Shown here piece by piece: positions 55,922-64,000 of a DNA stretch of 64,000 nucleotides. Location: NCBI GenBank assembly GCA_964633815.1, contig CAZWHW010000002.1:62001-126000 (forward strand). Reading direction: 5' to 3'. A model generated the notes under the pieces. It made no database searches. It was given only the letters and a program-made list of their open reading frames with translations, and had not been told where the DNA came from. Source of the DNA: CALKZN01 sp964633815 (GTDB lineage: Bacteria > Pseudomonadota > Gammaproteobacteria > Arenicellales > Arenicellaceae). Position 1 is the first letter of the stretch, and each line of letters begins with the position of its first letter. The position numbers and the translations under genes were made by a program.

Positions 55922-57418
55922 ATGAACACGTATGAAAAAATTTTTTCAAAATCAGTGTCCTTATGGACAATTCAACCTGCAACTCAAAATGCTATTCGAA
56001 ATCGATTAGGCTGGCTAGATGCTCCAGAATTTTCTAGGCAAAGTTTAGAATCTTTAGAGAACTTTAAGAGTAAAGTGCTTAAAGCAGATTTTAAGCAAAT
56101 TGTTCTAATTGGCATGGGCGGTTCAAGCTTAGCTCCCGAAGTCTTTAACCGTTTTGCGAATCATTTGGGTGGCGATAAGACCAAATTAGACTTGATTGTT
56201 CTAGATGGTACCTGTCCTGATCAAATCGAAACATTGAGAAAACAAATTGATTTGCCCACTAGTTTATTCATTGTTGCTAGTAAATCTGGAGGCACAATAG
56301 AGACGCGGTTTTTATTTGATTATTTTTTTGCTGAAATTGCTGAAATTAGCAGCAATCCAGGCTCACAGTTTGTGGCGATTACAGATTCGGGCTCTGCGTT
56401 AGAGAAAGTCGCTCAAAAAGAAATTTTTTTTGCACTGTTTATCAATCCTAGTGATATAGGTGGTCGATATTCTGCATTAAGTTATTTTGGTTTAGTGCCG
56501 GCAGTGTTACTAGGTTGGGATATTGAAAAGTTATTAGATCGAGCGGATCAAGCTATTGATGACAACAAAACAGGCTCAGGTTTAGGAGTGCAGTTGGGTG
56601 AATGGCTTACAAAAGATTATCTGAAACCAATTGATATTTTACTTTTTCGGTATGAATCGCCCGAGTTAGAAGCATTCTTTATGTGGATTGAGCAACTTGT
56701 TGCTGAGTCTTTAGGAAAGTCCGGTGAAGGGGTATTTTTGGCAAAACTATCAAGCCAAGGTGAACTTAAATCAGATAATAGTAAATGTTTGAAACTCGAT
56801 TTTAATATAGATGGTCCTGACAATTTTGATTTTAGCCAATCTAATAATGCAACAGTTTGCATAAGAGACCCATATGACATCGCAGCACATTTTTTTCATT
56901 GGGAAATGGCAACAGCAATTGCTGCTGTACATATTGGTGTAAACCCATTTGATGAACCTAATGTAGCTGAAGCAAAGCAAAAGACTTCACAATTATTATC
57001 CAGACCTGAAGAAATTGAGTTGCCAGAGACAATAGCTTCGCTGCCAGAGTTTTTCTTAACTTTATCAGCAAGTGAGTATCTCGCTATACTCGTTTATGCA
57101 GAAGACAGCCTTAGCAATAGACAAGAAGTTCTGCGGATACAAAAGGCAATAGAAAAACATGTCGATATGCCCGTCACTGTAAATTTTGGACCACGATATT
57201 TACACTCCGTAGGGCAGTTGCATAAAGGCGGTAAACAGCATGGTGCTTTTTTGGTGATATTAGATTTGCCGGAATTGACTATTCAAATACCAGGACAAAC
57301 ATATGGTTTTGAAAAATTATTTTGTGCTCAAGCTATAGGGGATTTTCAAATTTTGCGAGAAAAAGGGCTGCCTACTGAATTTATAACGATAGACAAGCTA
57401 GCTGATATCGATATTTAG
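55922..57418 (+). CDS. pgi: Glucose-6-phosphate isomerase, transaldolase-fusion type
   Basis: 498 residues with two SIS domains. Motifs VLIGMGGSSLAPEVF, FIVASKSGGTIETRFLFDYFF, FVAITDSGSALEKVAQ and FINPSDIGGRYSALSYFGLVPAVLLG match the isomerase half of bifunctional transaldolase/phosphoglucose isomerases rather than classical E. coli Pgi. No transaldolase domain is attached, the N-terminus being only about 45 residues longer than the SIS fold. Last gene of the core cluster, 31 bases after the kinase. It may supply glucose-6-phosphate for UDP-glucose, or be the cell's only isomerase. Pgi activity is inferred from motif similarity. Confidence 0.82.
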   Translation: MNTYEKIFSKSVSLWTIQPATQNAIRNRLGWLDAPEFSRQSLESLENFKSKVLKADFKQIVLIGMGGSSLAPEVFNRFANHLGGDKTKLDLIVLDGTCPDQIETLRKQIDLPTSLFIVASKSGGTIETRFLFDYFFAEIAEISSNPGSQFVAITDSGSALEKVAQKEIFFALFINPSDIGGRYSALSYFGLVPAVLLGWDIEKLLDRADQAIDDNKTGSGLGVQLGEWLTKDYLKPIDILLFRYESPELEAFFMWIEQLVAESLGKSGEGVFLAKLSSQGELKSDNSKCLKLDFNIDGPDNFDFSQSNNATVCIRDPYDIAAHFFHWEMATAIAAVHIGVNPFDEPNVAEAKQKTSQLLSRPEEIELPETIASLPEFFLTLSASEYLAILVYAEDSLSNRQEVLRIQKAIEKHVDMPVTVNFGPRYLHSVGQLHKGGKQHGAFLVILDLPELTIQIPGQTYGFEKLFCAQAIGDFQILREKGLPTEFITIDKLADIDI

Positions 57419-57425
57419 AAATTGT

Positions 57426-58580
57426 CTAAGAACATCGAATTTCTAGAAAATTCATGATTTCAGCTTGTCTATCCATGGCGTCCTGGTAGCCTAATTCAAT
57501 TAATTTTTGACAAAAAGGTTTGTTGAACATCAAATAACTGACAAACTTTCGATTGCTACCTTTATTCATTCCTAATAGTTTTAAGCCCCAACGAAAACTA
57601 GGTGGCAGAGTATGAAACAAGTCCGCCGCAATTTCTGATAAATCTTCTGTAGGAGAAATGATTAGGTGGTCAATTTGAGTAAATTTATTATGTTTTGCTG
57701 GAATTTTCTCAGTCAAATTATTGATTCTGGACAATCGTTCTATGTCTGAATCTAAACTGTTGAGAAATAATGTGTCCATCACATAACCTGCAATTTTTGC
57801 CATGCTTGGGTAGGAAGGTTTTTTATCATCCGTTATTGATGTTGAGGAATGTTTACGTACACCAATGATAAAAATCTTTTTCGCTTGAAGATGGACCAAG
57901 GGACTTAATGGGCTGGTTTGGCGCATGCTGCCATCACCATAGTATTGGTTGTTAATTTTTATGGGTGGGAATAGTACAGGTATTGCCGAAGATGCCATTA
58001 GCATATCTAGTGATATTTTTTGATTGATGCCAGAGCGATACGCGCGACGCCATTCCTTAACCGAATGCGCGGATTGAAAAAAAGTGATTGATTCGCCATT
58101 GCTATAACTGCTGGTATTGAGGCTTAACGCGCCTAGGTTTCCTGAGGCTAGCTGACGATCAATTGCATCAAAATCAATATTCTTGGCGAGTAATTCTCGC
58201 AAGGGGGAATTATCCAGCATTGAAGATGGGGTTGAGCCGCCAATACCAAAAGGTAAAATTCGCGAACTAAACCACTTTAAAATTCTTCCCAACAGGCATC
58301 TAGCATCGGACCTGAAGACATGATGCAGTTCAAAATTTGACCAGACATCGTTTATACGCGAAATGGTTTCTTTGAATGATCCTTCATGAGCTGCAAGTGC
58401 GACAGCATTAATTGAACCCGCCGATGTACCTGAAATTAAATGAAAAGGATTTTCTTTTTGTTTGGGGCAAAGCTCGCTGATGGCTTTCAGAACGCCAACT
58501 TGATATGCAGCCCGAGCGCCACCACCACTAAGTAGCAGGCCTGTCTTGTCGGGTGAGTTATTTTTTTTCCCATAAAGCAT
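57426..58580 (-). CDS. Patatin-like phospholipase
   Basis: Probable cytoplasmic lipid acyl hydrolase of 384 residues. The patatin motifs are complete: oxyanion hole GGGARAAYQVGVLKAI (19-34), nucleophile S53 in GTSAGSINA and catalytic Asp in YYGDGSMRQTSPL. No signal peptide or membrane helix is seen. It converges with pgi, seven bases apart. The substrate is not evident; a homologue class of conserved bacterial patatin-like proteins has the same C-terminal tail. Confidence 0.87.
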   Translation of the reverse strand: MLYGKKNNSPDKTGLLLSGGGARAAYQVGVLKAISELCPKQKENPFHLISGTSAGSINAVALAAHEGSFKETISRINDVWSNFELHHVFRSDARCLLGRILKWFSSRILPFGIGGSTPSSMLDNSPLRELLAKNIDFDAIDRQLASGNLGALSLNTSSYSNGESITFFQSAHSVKEWRRAYRSGINQKISLDMLMASSAIPVLFPPIKINNQYYGDGSMRQTSPLSPLVHLQAKKIFIIGVRKHSSTSITDDKKPSYPSMAKIAGYVMDTLFLNSLDSDIERLSRINNLTEKIPAKHNKFTQIDHLIISPTEDLSEIAADLFHTLPPSFRWGLKLLGMNKGSNRKFVSYLMFNKPFCQKLIELGYQDAMDRQAEIMNFLEIRCS

Positions 58581-58613
58581 GTTAATTTAGACCTATAATT
58601 CTTATAAAATCTG

Positions 58614-60035
58614 TCAACCGATCAACGGCACTTCAAAAGATATTTTTGAACGTCTCATATAGCGCTGACGGTTTTTTGAATTAGTGTCAGCTTCAACAGT
58701 CGTTTCATTTGTTTGCAGTTGATTACTTACTTGAGGCTTTCTTTGTAGAATGTTTTGTGTGGTTTTTGAATCTTTTGGCTTATTGTTGCGAATTGGTCTT
58801 TTAGTGCGCTCAGTTTTCTTTGGAATAATTAAATCTTTGGCCAAAAATTCAGAATGTTCTTTAATCATCGGGATTTTATTTTCGATATAAGACTCGATGT
58901 CTACAATGTTCATACCATAGGTTTCACAGACTAAGCTAATTGCTTTGCCGCTGGCACCAGCTCGTGCCGTTCTACCAATCCGGTGGACATAGTCTTCCGC
59001 GTCATTCGGCAGATCAAAGTTGATGACCATATCCACACCTTCTATATGTAGGCCTCTAGCAGCAACATCAGTGGCTACCAAAGTGCTAATAGTATCGTTT
59101 TTGAATTGTTGTAATAACCGTTCTCGTTTTTTCTGGGGTACATCGCCAGAAAGCAAGCCACTTTTAAATTCATTTGTTTCCAGCCAAGCTTGTAATTTTT
59201 CACCTTGATGTTTTGTGTTGATAAATATGATAGATTTGCCATCACTATTCTGTCTTAGTAAACCTAAACTCAAAGGAATTTTTTCTTCATTGGCAGGCAT
59301 AAATGCAGATTGTTCAATTTTATCTGCGGTTACTTGTTCCGCTTCGACAACAACAGTCTCAGGAGAGTTCATGTGTTCGTAGGCAAGTTCTTTGACACGT
59401 TCAGACATGGTTGCAGAGAATAGTAAGCTTTGCCGATTTTCAGGAGAGGGCATGGCTCGGAGTAAATAACGAATGTCTGAGATAAAACCCATATCAAACA
59501 TTCGATCAGCCTCATCCATAATTAATACTTCTAATTGTTTAAGTTCAAAAACACCTTGCTTGAAATAATCAATTATCCTGCCAGGTGTGCCAATTAAAAT
59601 ATCACAGCCTTTCTCTAATACAGTTCGTTGTTTTTCATAATCAGTGCCTCCATAAGCAAGTGCCAATTTGTAATTAAGGTTTATATTCAGAGGCTTGGCA
59701 TCTTCAAAAATTTGCTTTGCGAGCTCTCTTGTAGGTGCAATAATCAGTGAGCGAATTTCAGTTTTTTTGTTTTTCTCAGCTTTTTCACTTCCCTCATCAG
59801 TTGTTGTGGCATCATTTTTGTTTAATGTTTCTAGAGTGGCGACCAAAAATGCTGCGGTTTTGCCTGTGCCGGTTTGTGCTTGACCTGAAACATCCTTGCC
59901 GGCAAGAGCGATTGGCAATGTTAATGCTTGAATTGGTGTGCAAAATTCATAACCTGCCTCTTGAATTCCAAGTTGTAAATCCGCAGATAAGGATAGTGAC
60001 GCAAAACTAGTGTCACTTAAATGATAATTCGACAT
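58614..60035 (-). CDS. rhlB: DEAD-box RNA helicase RhlB
   Basis: RNA helicase, in E. coli part of the RNA degradosome. 473 residues: Q motif YEFCTPIQALTLPIAL, Walker A AQTGTGKTAAFL, PTRELAKQ, MDEADRMFDMGF, FSATMS and HRIGRTARAG, then a basic, low-complexity tail (about 405-473) longer than in E. coli RhlB (421 residues). Divergent from trxA-rho, the usual genomic position of rhlB. Confidence 0.92.
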   Translation of the reverse strand: MSNYHLSDTSFASLSLSADLQLGIQEAGYEFCTPIQALTLPIALAGKDVSGQAQTGTGKTAAFLVATLETLNKNDATTTDEGSEKAEKNKKTEIRSLIIAPTRELAKQIFEDAKPLNINLNYKLALAYGGTDYEKQRTVLEKGCDILIGTPGRIIDYFKQGVFELKQLEVLIMDEADRMFDMGFISDIRYLLRAMPSPENRQSLLFSATMSERVKELAYEHMNSPETVVVEAEQVTADKIEQSAFMPANEEKIPLSLGLLRQNSDGKSIIFINTKHQGEKLQAWLETNEFKSGLLSGDVPQKKRERLLQQFKNDTISTLVATDVAARGLHIEGVDMVINFDLPNDAEDYVHRIGRTARAGASGKAISLVCETYGMNIVDIESYIENKIPMIKEHSEFLAKDLIIPKKTERTKRPIRNNKPKDSKTTQNILQRKPQVSNQLQTNETTVEADTNSKNRQRYMRRSKISFEVPLIG

Positions 60036-60071
60036 ATGGTTTGATTTTGATTCAAATTTTTGAAGAAGATG

Positions 60072-60102
60072 ATTATACTACTAAAAACTGAAACTTGCTC
60101 AA
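60072..60102 (-). promoter_or_regulatory. Possible rhlB promoter overlapping the trxA side
   Basis: On the minus strand TTGAGC, 19 bases, TATAAT. The -10 is perfect but the spacing is long. A plus-strand TATACT (60074-60079) overlaps it and may serve trxA, with a weak TTCAAA 17 bases upstream. Divergent, partly overlapping promoters would compete. Confidence 0.4.
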
Positions 60103-60187
60103 TCCGTTGGCAATGTTGCGAATCTGCTCTGATTTGCTTTATTCATTCGTAGTTTTAAAGAAAGTATTTAATAGCTTAGGTTTTATT

Positions 60188-60514
60188 ATGGCGCAAACAA
60201 CAATTGCAGTAAATGATGATAATTTTGAAGTCGAAGTGCTTCATTCTAATGTTCCCGTTTTATTAGATTTTTGGGCAGAGTGGTGTGGCCCATGTAAAAT
60301 GATAGGGCCTATTCTTGAGGAGTTAGCCGCTGATTATGGTGAAACTGTCAAAATAGCTAAGATTAATATTGATGAAAATCAAGGGATTCCGACTAAATTT
60401 GGTGTGCGTAGTATCCCAACGTTATTATTGTTCAAAGATGGTGATGTGATAGGTCAACAAATTGGTGCGATGGCTAAATCGCAATTACAAGCATTTATAA
60501 ACGAAAATATCTAA
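60188..60514 (+). CDS. trxA: Thioredoxin 1
   Basis: Cytoplasmic disulphide reductase of 108 residues from ATG 60188. FWAEWCGPCKMIGPIL holds the redox WCGPC (about residues 32-36), and FGVRSIPTLLLFKDG the cis-proline. The frame extends 31 codons upstream but the ATG gives the standard length. It precedes rho by 396 bases, the standard rhlB-trxA-rho order. Confidence 0.96.
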   Translation: MAQTTIAVNDDNFEVEVLHSNVPVLLDFWAEWCGPCKMIGPILEELAADYGETVKIAKINIDENQGIPTKFGVRSIPTLLLFKDGDVIGQQIGAMAKSQLQAFINENI

Positions 60515-60910
60515 GTGTAATGGTATTAATCCTGCCAGCTTGCATAGTAGACTTGTTGCAATTGTTAGGTGAATTTAATTAAATTAATGGTGTAATGGTC
60601 TAGTACTTATTGCGTCATCGTGTTAATTTAACTTATACGAAAGAGATGAAAAATATCTCACAACCGCAGCGCAGAAAATGAATTAATCATATGCGTTTTA
60701 ACTAATGGAACCCATTTATACTATTTGTTGTTATTTCTTCCAGTTGAGTTTTACTCGAAAATAATAACAAGCGGGATAAAACTAATTTTAAACTTACCAA
60801 TATAAACCTGCTTCCAACAACGTATTTAATACTGCTTTTTGGCATTCGTTTGCTGTCTTTAATACCCAATTTAACACCTCAAGAGACTCTAATTTCATTT
60901 CAGAACTATT
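60515..60910 (+). promoter_or_regulatory. Long untranslated leader of rho
   Basis: 396 bases without a supported gene. A nested hairpin is formed by TTGTTATT (about 60727) and AATAACAA (about 60762), with a smaller GAG/CTC pair inside. A 19-codon ORF, 60705-60764, lies over it but has no ribosome site and is not called. Weak promoter-like boxes occur near 60590-60640. In E. coli, rho is autoregulated through a long leader between trxA and rho, so this region probably does the same job. Confidence 0.5.
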
Positions 60911-62173
60911 ATGTCTATCTCTCTATCCGAACTTAAAAGAAAAACACCTACCGAAATTACTGAATTTGCCCGCTCTTTGGAGATAGATGGTTTGGGTCGA
61001 TTGCGTAAGCAAGATCAAATATTCACTATTTTAAAAGCGTATGCGAAAAAAGGCGAAGATATAGAAGGTCAAGGTGTCGTCGAGATTTTGCAAGACGGTT
61101 TTGGTTTTTTGCGTTCAGCTGAAAGTTCCTATCTGGCAGGACCAGATGATATTTATGTATCTCCAAGCCAAATTCGACGTTTTAATTTGCGCACAGGTGA
61201 TACAGTTACAGGCTTAGTCAGACCACCAAAAGACTCTGAGCGTTATTTTGCTTTGTTAAAAGTTAGCACCATCAATGGTCAACCTCCAGAGGAAGCGAAA
61301 AATAAAATTCTATTTGAAAACTTAACGCCATTGCATCCAAATAAGCGTCTGCGTTTAGAGCTTGAAAATGGTAGTTCGGAAGATTTGACTGGACGGATGA
61401 TTGATTTGATTGCGCCTTTAGGTCGTGGTCAACGAGGTTTGATTGTTTCATCTCCTAAAAGCGGTAAGACGGTGATGTTACAGCAAATCGCTTCAGCTAT
61501 TACGACGAATAATCCAGATGTTGAAGTTATGGTCTTATTAATAGATGAGCGTCCTGAAGAGGTCACAGAAATGCAGCGCACTGTGCGAGGTGAAGTGATT
61601 TCTTCAACATTTGATGAGCCCGCCGCGCGCCACGTTCAGGTTGCCGAAATGATGATTGAAAAAGCCAAGCGTTTGGTAGAACACAAAAAGGACGTAGTGA
61701 TTCTGCTTGATTCAATCACGCGTTTGGCGCGTGCGTATAATACGGTTGCGCCAGCTTCAGGCAAGGTTTTGACAGGCGGTGTTGATGCTAATGCGTTGCA
61801 AAGACCTAAACGATTTTTTGGTGCAGCACGAAATATTGAAGAAGGCGGCAGTTTAACTATTTTGGCAACAGCCTTGATTGATACGGGCTCTAAAATGGAT
61901 GAAGTGATTTATGAAGAATTTAAAGGCACAGGTAATATGGAAGTGCATTTGGATCGTTATATAGCGGAAAAACGGGTTTATCCTGCTGTCGTTGTTAATA
62001 AATCAAGCACACGTCGCGAAGAGCTGTTGATTGATCCTGAAGAATTGCAGAGGATTTGGATTTTGCGTAAATTGATGCATCCAATGAATGATATTGAAGC
62101 GATTGAGTTTTTGTTAGACCGCTTGAAGGCAACCAAGACCAATTCAGAATTTTTTACAGCAATGAAACGATAA
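60911..62173 (+). CDS. rho: Transcription termination factor Rho
   Basis: Hexameric RNA-dependent ATPase. 420 residues, normal length. N-terminal helix bundle and OB-type RNA-binding domain (about 50-120; GFGFLRSAESSYL), Walker A SSPKSGKTVMLQ (about 178), VVILLDSITRLARAYN (Walker B), Q-loop segment and R-loop region KVLTGGVDANALQRPKRFFG are present. Rho is well conserved; nothing unusual was seen in the coding sequence. Confidence 0.97.
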   Translation: MSISLSELKRKTPTEITEFARSLEIDGLGRLRKQDQIFTILKAYAKKGEDIEGQGVVEILQDGFGFLRSAESSYLAGPDDIYVSPSQIRRFNLRTGDTVTGLVRPPKDSERYFALLKVSTINGQPPEEAKNKILFENLTPLHPNKRLRLELENGSSEDLTGRMIDLIAPLGRGQRGLIVSSPKSGKTVMLQQIASAITTNNPDVEVMVLLIDERPEEVTEMQRTVRGEVISSTFDEPAARHVQVAEMMIEKAKRLVEHKKDVVILLDSITRLARAYNTVAPASGKVLTGGVDANALQRPKRFFGAARNIEEGGSLTILATALIDTGSKMDEVIYEEFKGTGNMEVHLDRYIAEKRVYPAVVVNKSSTRREELLIDPEELQRIWILRKLMHPMNDIEAIEFLLDRLKATKTNSEFFTAMKR

Positions 62174-62201
62174 TTATTCTAAAATATACATGTAGATAAT
62201 G

Positions 62202-62260
62202 TTTTTCAAGGCTTGCGGATGCCTATTCTTTTATATATGATTCGCAGCCTTGAAAATTTT
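62202..62260 (+). terminator. Long hairpin after rho
   Basis: Long, slightly bulged stem (arms about 62203-62220 and 62239-62256; core CAAGGCT and AGCCTTG) with an AT-rich loop, ending in TTTT. It lies 30 bases after the rho stop and probably ends the rho transcript or regulates the start of rpmE mRNA. Confidence 0.62.
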
Positions 62261-62262
62261 AA

Positions 62263-62283
62263 GTTGTCGTCAACCTCGACAAC
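62263..62283 (+). promoter_or_regulatory. Hairpin in the rpmE leader
   Basis: GTTGTCG / CGACAAC, seven-base perfect stem with a seven-base loop, 20 bases before the rpmE ribosome site (AGAGG, about 62304-62308). A structured leader in front of bL31 fits autogenous control, which has been reported for E. coli rpmE; here it is only inferred. Confidence 0.45.
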
Positions 62284-62315
62284 GCGGACAAAGTCAAAAA
62301 GACAGAGGCATTCCA

Positions 62316-62519
62316 ATGAAAGCTGATATTCACCCAAATTACAGTCAAATCACAGTTACTTGCGCATGCGGTAATAAATTTCAAACAGGTTCAACATTAG
62401 GTGAAGATCTGAATGTTGAAATTTGTTCTTCATGTCATCCATTCTACACAGGTAAGCAGAAAGTTATGGACACTGCGGGTCGTGTTGGTCGCTTTAAAGA
62501 GCGTTATGGGCGTAAATAG
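62316..62519 (+). CDS. rpmE: 50S ribosomal protein L31 (bL31), zinc-binding type
   Basis: 67-residue ribosomal protein starting MKADIHPNYSQITVTCACGNKF. The cysteine pair CxC (CAC) and the CSSC pair make it the zinc-containing C+ form, as opposed to the zinc-independent paralogue YkgM. The typical end HPFYTGKQKVMDTAGRVGRF is present. The longer upstream frame is not used, since AGAGG lies eight bases before ATG 62316. Confidence 0.96.
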   Translation: MKADIHPNYSQITVTCACGNKFQTGSTLGEDLNVEICSSCHPFYTGKQKVMDTAGRVGRFKERYGRK

Positions 62520-62541
62520 GCGAATATATTCTGCTTTGACG

Positions 62542-62567
62542 AAAAAGACGCATTTGCGTCTTTTTTT
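62542..62567 (+). terminator. Rho-independent terminator after rpmE
   Basis: Stem AAAGACGC / GCGTCTTT, four-base loop ATTT, followed by a run of Ts. It lies 22 bases after the rpmE stop. Confidence 0.92.
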
Positions 62568-62608
62568 ATGTCTGTGGTTTTGTGCTTGTAGTTAATTATA
62601 ATTAGTAC

Positions 62609-63232
62609 ATGAAAAATACTATACAAGGCTTATATGCGATCACAGATCAACATTTGATTACTCCTAAGAAGTTTGCTGTAAAAGTAAGGCAAGCATTGCA
62701 AGGAGGAGCAAAGGTTGTGCAATATCGAGATAAATCTCAACAGCATCAACTACGTTTTGAGCAAGCTAGCTTGGTGGTAAAACTTTGTCATGAGTATGGC
62801 GCCATTTCGATTGTTAATGATGATGTTGATTTGGCGATAATCGTCAATGCTGATGGCGTACATATTGGTTCTAAAGATGATGGATTGAGTTATGCCAGAC
62901 AAAAGCTTGGCGAGAAAAAAATTATAGGTGTTTCTTGTTATGCGGATGTATCACTAGCTGAACAAGCAGTAGCAGATTCAGCTGATTATGTTGCTTTTGG
63001 CAGTATTTTTGCATCACCAACCAAGCCTCAAGCACCTATTGCAGGTTTAAATATTTTGCGGCAGGCTAAACAAAATTTGGCTGTGCCAATAGTTGCTATT
63101 GGTGGGATTACACTGGATAATTTAGATGAAGTAATTAGCAGTGGCGCTGATTCAGTCGCCATCATTAGCGGTGTTTTTGCCAGTGAGAATATCAATCTTC
63201 AGGCACAACAATTTGCTCAAGTTTTTAACTAA
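62609..63232 (+). CDS. thiE: Thiamine-phosphate synthase
   Basis: Couples HMP-pyrophosphate and thiazole phosphate into thiamine phosphate. 207 residues, TIM barrel: LYAITDQHLI at the start, KVVQYRDKS, NDDVDLAIIVNADGVHIG and the phosphate loop FGSIFASPTKPQAP and VAIGGITLDN. No TPP riboswitch was seen in the short gap upstream, which is mostly terminator. It stands 13 bases before hemL, a common pairing in Gammaproteobacteria. Confidence 0.95.
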   Translation: MKNTIQGLYAITDQHLITPKKFAVKVRQALQGGAKVVQYRDKSQQHQLRFEQASLVVKLCHEYGAISIVNDDVDLAIIVNADGVHIGSKDDGLSYARQKLGEKKIIGVSCYADVSLAEQAVADSADYVAFGSIFASPTKPQAPIAGLNILRQAKQNLAVPIVAIGGITLDNLDEVISSGADSVAIISGVFASENINLQAQQFAQVFN

Positions 63233-63245
63233 TAACCTTTTTCCT

Positions 63246-64000
63246 ATGACTTCTTCTAGCTCCGTTCAATTCCAAAAAGCTCAACAATATATTCCAGGTG
63301 GAGTGAATTCACCTGTGCGCGCCTTCAAAGGTGTTGGCGGTGATCCAGTATTTATTCAAAAAGCCCAAGGCGCATATATGACTGATGTCGATAATAAGCA
63401 ATATATTGACTATGTTGGTTCATGGGGGCCAATGATTTTAGGACATGCGCATCCTGAGGTGATTCAGGCAGTGCAGGCGGCGGCTGAGCATGGCTTAAGT
63501 TTTGGCGCGCCAACCGAAGCTGAAACCACGTTGGCACAAAAAATGTGCGAATTGATTCCTAGTATTGATCAGGTTCGTATGGTCAGTTCAGGCACTGAAG
63601 CAACTATGAGTGCCCTACGATTAGCTCGGGGTTTTACTGGACGCGAAAAGATTCTTAAATTTGAAGGTTGTTATCATGGTCACGCCGATAGCTTTTTAGT
63701 TAAAGCTGGTTCTGGTGCGCTCACATTGGGAGAACCTAATTCAGCTGGAATTACTCAAGGTGTTGCTAAAGACACGCTGACTTTGCCGTTTAATGATGCA
63801 GAAGCAGTCAAAGCACTCTTTAAAGAAATGGGCGATGACATCGCCGCGATCATTGTTGAGCCGATTGCAGGCAATATGAATTTTGTTGTGCCACATGATG
63901 AGTTTTTGGCGACCTTGCGACAATGTTGTGATACTTATGGCTCTGTATTGATTTTTGATGAAGTAATGACAGGTTTTCGGGTTGGCTTGAAAGGCGCGCA
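63246..64000 (+). CDS. hemL: Glutamate-1-semialdehyde 2,1-aminomutase (3' end cut by window)
   Basis: PLP enzyme forming 5-aminolevulinate in the C5 haem pathway. The frame is open from ATG 63246 to the right edge, giving about 251 of roughly 427 residues. IPGGVNSPVRAFKGVGGDP, WGPMILGHAHPEVI, VSSGTEATMSALRLARG and the cofactor aspartate region LIFDEVMTGFRVG are visible. The PLP lysine lies beyond the edge. It joins hemE in this window as a second haem gene. Confidence 0.94.
   Translation, partial: MTSSSSVQFQKAQQYIPGGVNSPVRAFKGVGGDPVFIQKAQGAYMTDVDNKQYIDYVGSWGPMILGHAHPEVIQAVQAAAEHGLSFGAPTEAETTLAQKMCELIPSIDQVRMVSSGTEATMSALRLARGFTGREKILKFEGCYHGHADSFLVKAGSGALTLGEPNSAGITQGVAKDTLTLPFNDAEAVKALFKEMGDDIAAIIVEPIAGNMNFVVPHDEFLATLRQCCDTYGSVLIFDEVMTGFRVGLKGA

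Noticed and set aside
60095..60187. N-terminal extension of thioredoxin
   Set aside because: The ATG at 60188 gives the standard 108-residue protein; the upstream part has no conserved sequence.
60705..60764. 19-codon ORF in the rho leader as a RhoL-like leader peptide
   Set aside because: No ribosome-binding site and no similarity to E. coli RhoL; mentioned only within the leader.
62250..62315. 22-residue extension of L31
   Set aside because: It lies over the leader hairpin, and the ribosome site AGAGG directs translation to ATG 62316.
63352..63923. Minus-strand frames at the right edge
   Set aside because: They lie opposite hemL, whose forward frame is open to the edge and matches its family along its whole visible length.
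1..64000. CRISPR array, prophage, insertion sequence or defence island
   Set aside because: No regular repeats, transposase, integrase, or restriction or defence genes were found; the gene orders are core gammaproteobacterial ones.
1..64000. tRNA or rRNA genes in the intergenic gaps
   Set aside because: The gaps are short or AT-rich and none showed a tRNA-like CCA-end, T-loop (GTTCRA) and cloverleaf.

Overview
The window is a stretch of gammaproteobacterial core chromosome with low GC content (roughly 40% by eye). Several gene orders typical of Gammaproteobacteria support this: prmA-DUF3426-dusB-fis-purH, ntrX-ntrY-DUF4390-rsmB-fmt-def facing a LysM gene with dprA-smg-topA, mrcA facing pilMNOPQ-aroK, gltBD, and rhlB facing trxA-rho-rpmE. 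The organism makes a heptose-containing lipopolysaccharide, type IV pili, arginine, glutamate, purines, pyrimidines, branched-chain amino acids and haem. Species cannot be named from the sequence alone. No tRNA, rRNA, insertion sequence, prophage, CRISPR array or toxin-antitoxin pair was seen.

Layout. 1-5042: prmA (cut by the left edge), a zinc-ribbon/DUF3426 membrane protein, dusB, fis and purH, ending at a clear terminator, then an orphan membrane protein. 6150-9514: argF, argD and ilvC on the minus strand. ilvC faces its LysR regulator ilvY, with a good operator-like palindrome between them. 10604-18050: an LpxO-like hydroxylase, argG, two transferases of the kind linked to arsenosugar synthesis, a secreted HELTH metallopeptidase, a Tat-type MsrB and an RND/MMPL exporter. 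18346-25703: a DUF2853 protein, then the minus-strand block def-fmt-rsmB-DUF4390-ntrY-ntrX. 25865-31394: LysM protein, dprA, smg and topA. 31402-39662: mrcA facing pilMNOPQ-aroK. 39839-48070: gltB, gltD, pyrF, hemE and a small dual-specificity phosphatase. 48147-50015: uup. 50170-57418: a lipopolysaccharide core operon waaF-waaC-galE-[waaG-waaP fusion]-core kinase-glucose-6-phosphate isomerase. 57426 to the right edge: patatin-like lipase, rhlB, trxA, rho, rpmE, thiE and hemL (cut by the right edge).

How genes work together. argF, argD and argG supply arginine. gltBD makes glutamate, and hemE and hemL belong to haem synthesis. def, fmt and rsmB serve translation initiation and ribosome maturation. 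The pil genes build the inner-membrane alignment complex and outer-membrane secretin of type IV pili. The waa cluster adds heptoses, hexose and phosphates to the inner core, and galE and the isomerase probably supply its sugars.

Most notable departures from the usual: an NtrX regulator whose AAA+ domain has lost the Walker A glycine, the GAFTGA loop, the Walker B aspartate and one arginine finger; a single-polypeptide WaaG-WaaP fusion followed by a second core kinase; a stand-alone isomerase of the type normally fused to transaldolase; absence of aroB next to aroK; and a phosphoglucan-phosphatase-like enzyme behind hemE. I saw no clearly new multi-gene system. These are single-gene or regulatory oddities in an otherwise ordinary core region.
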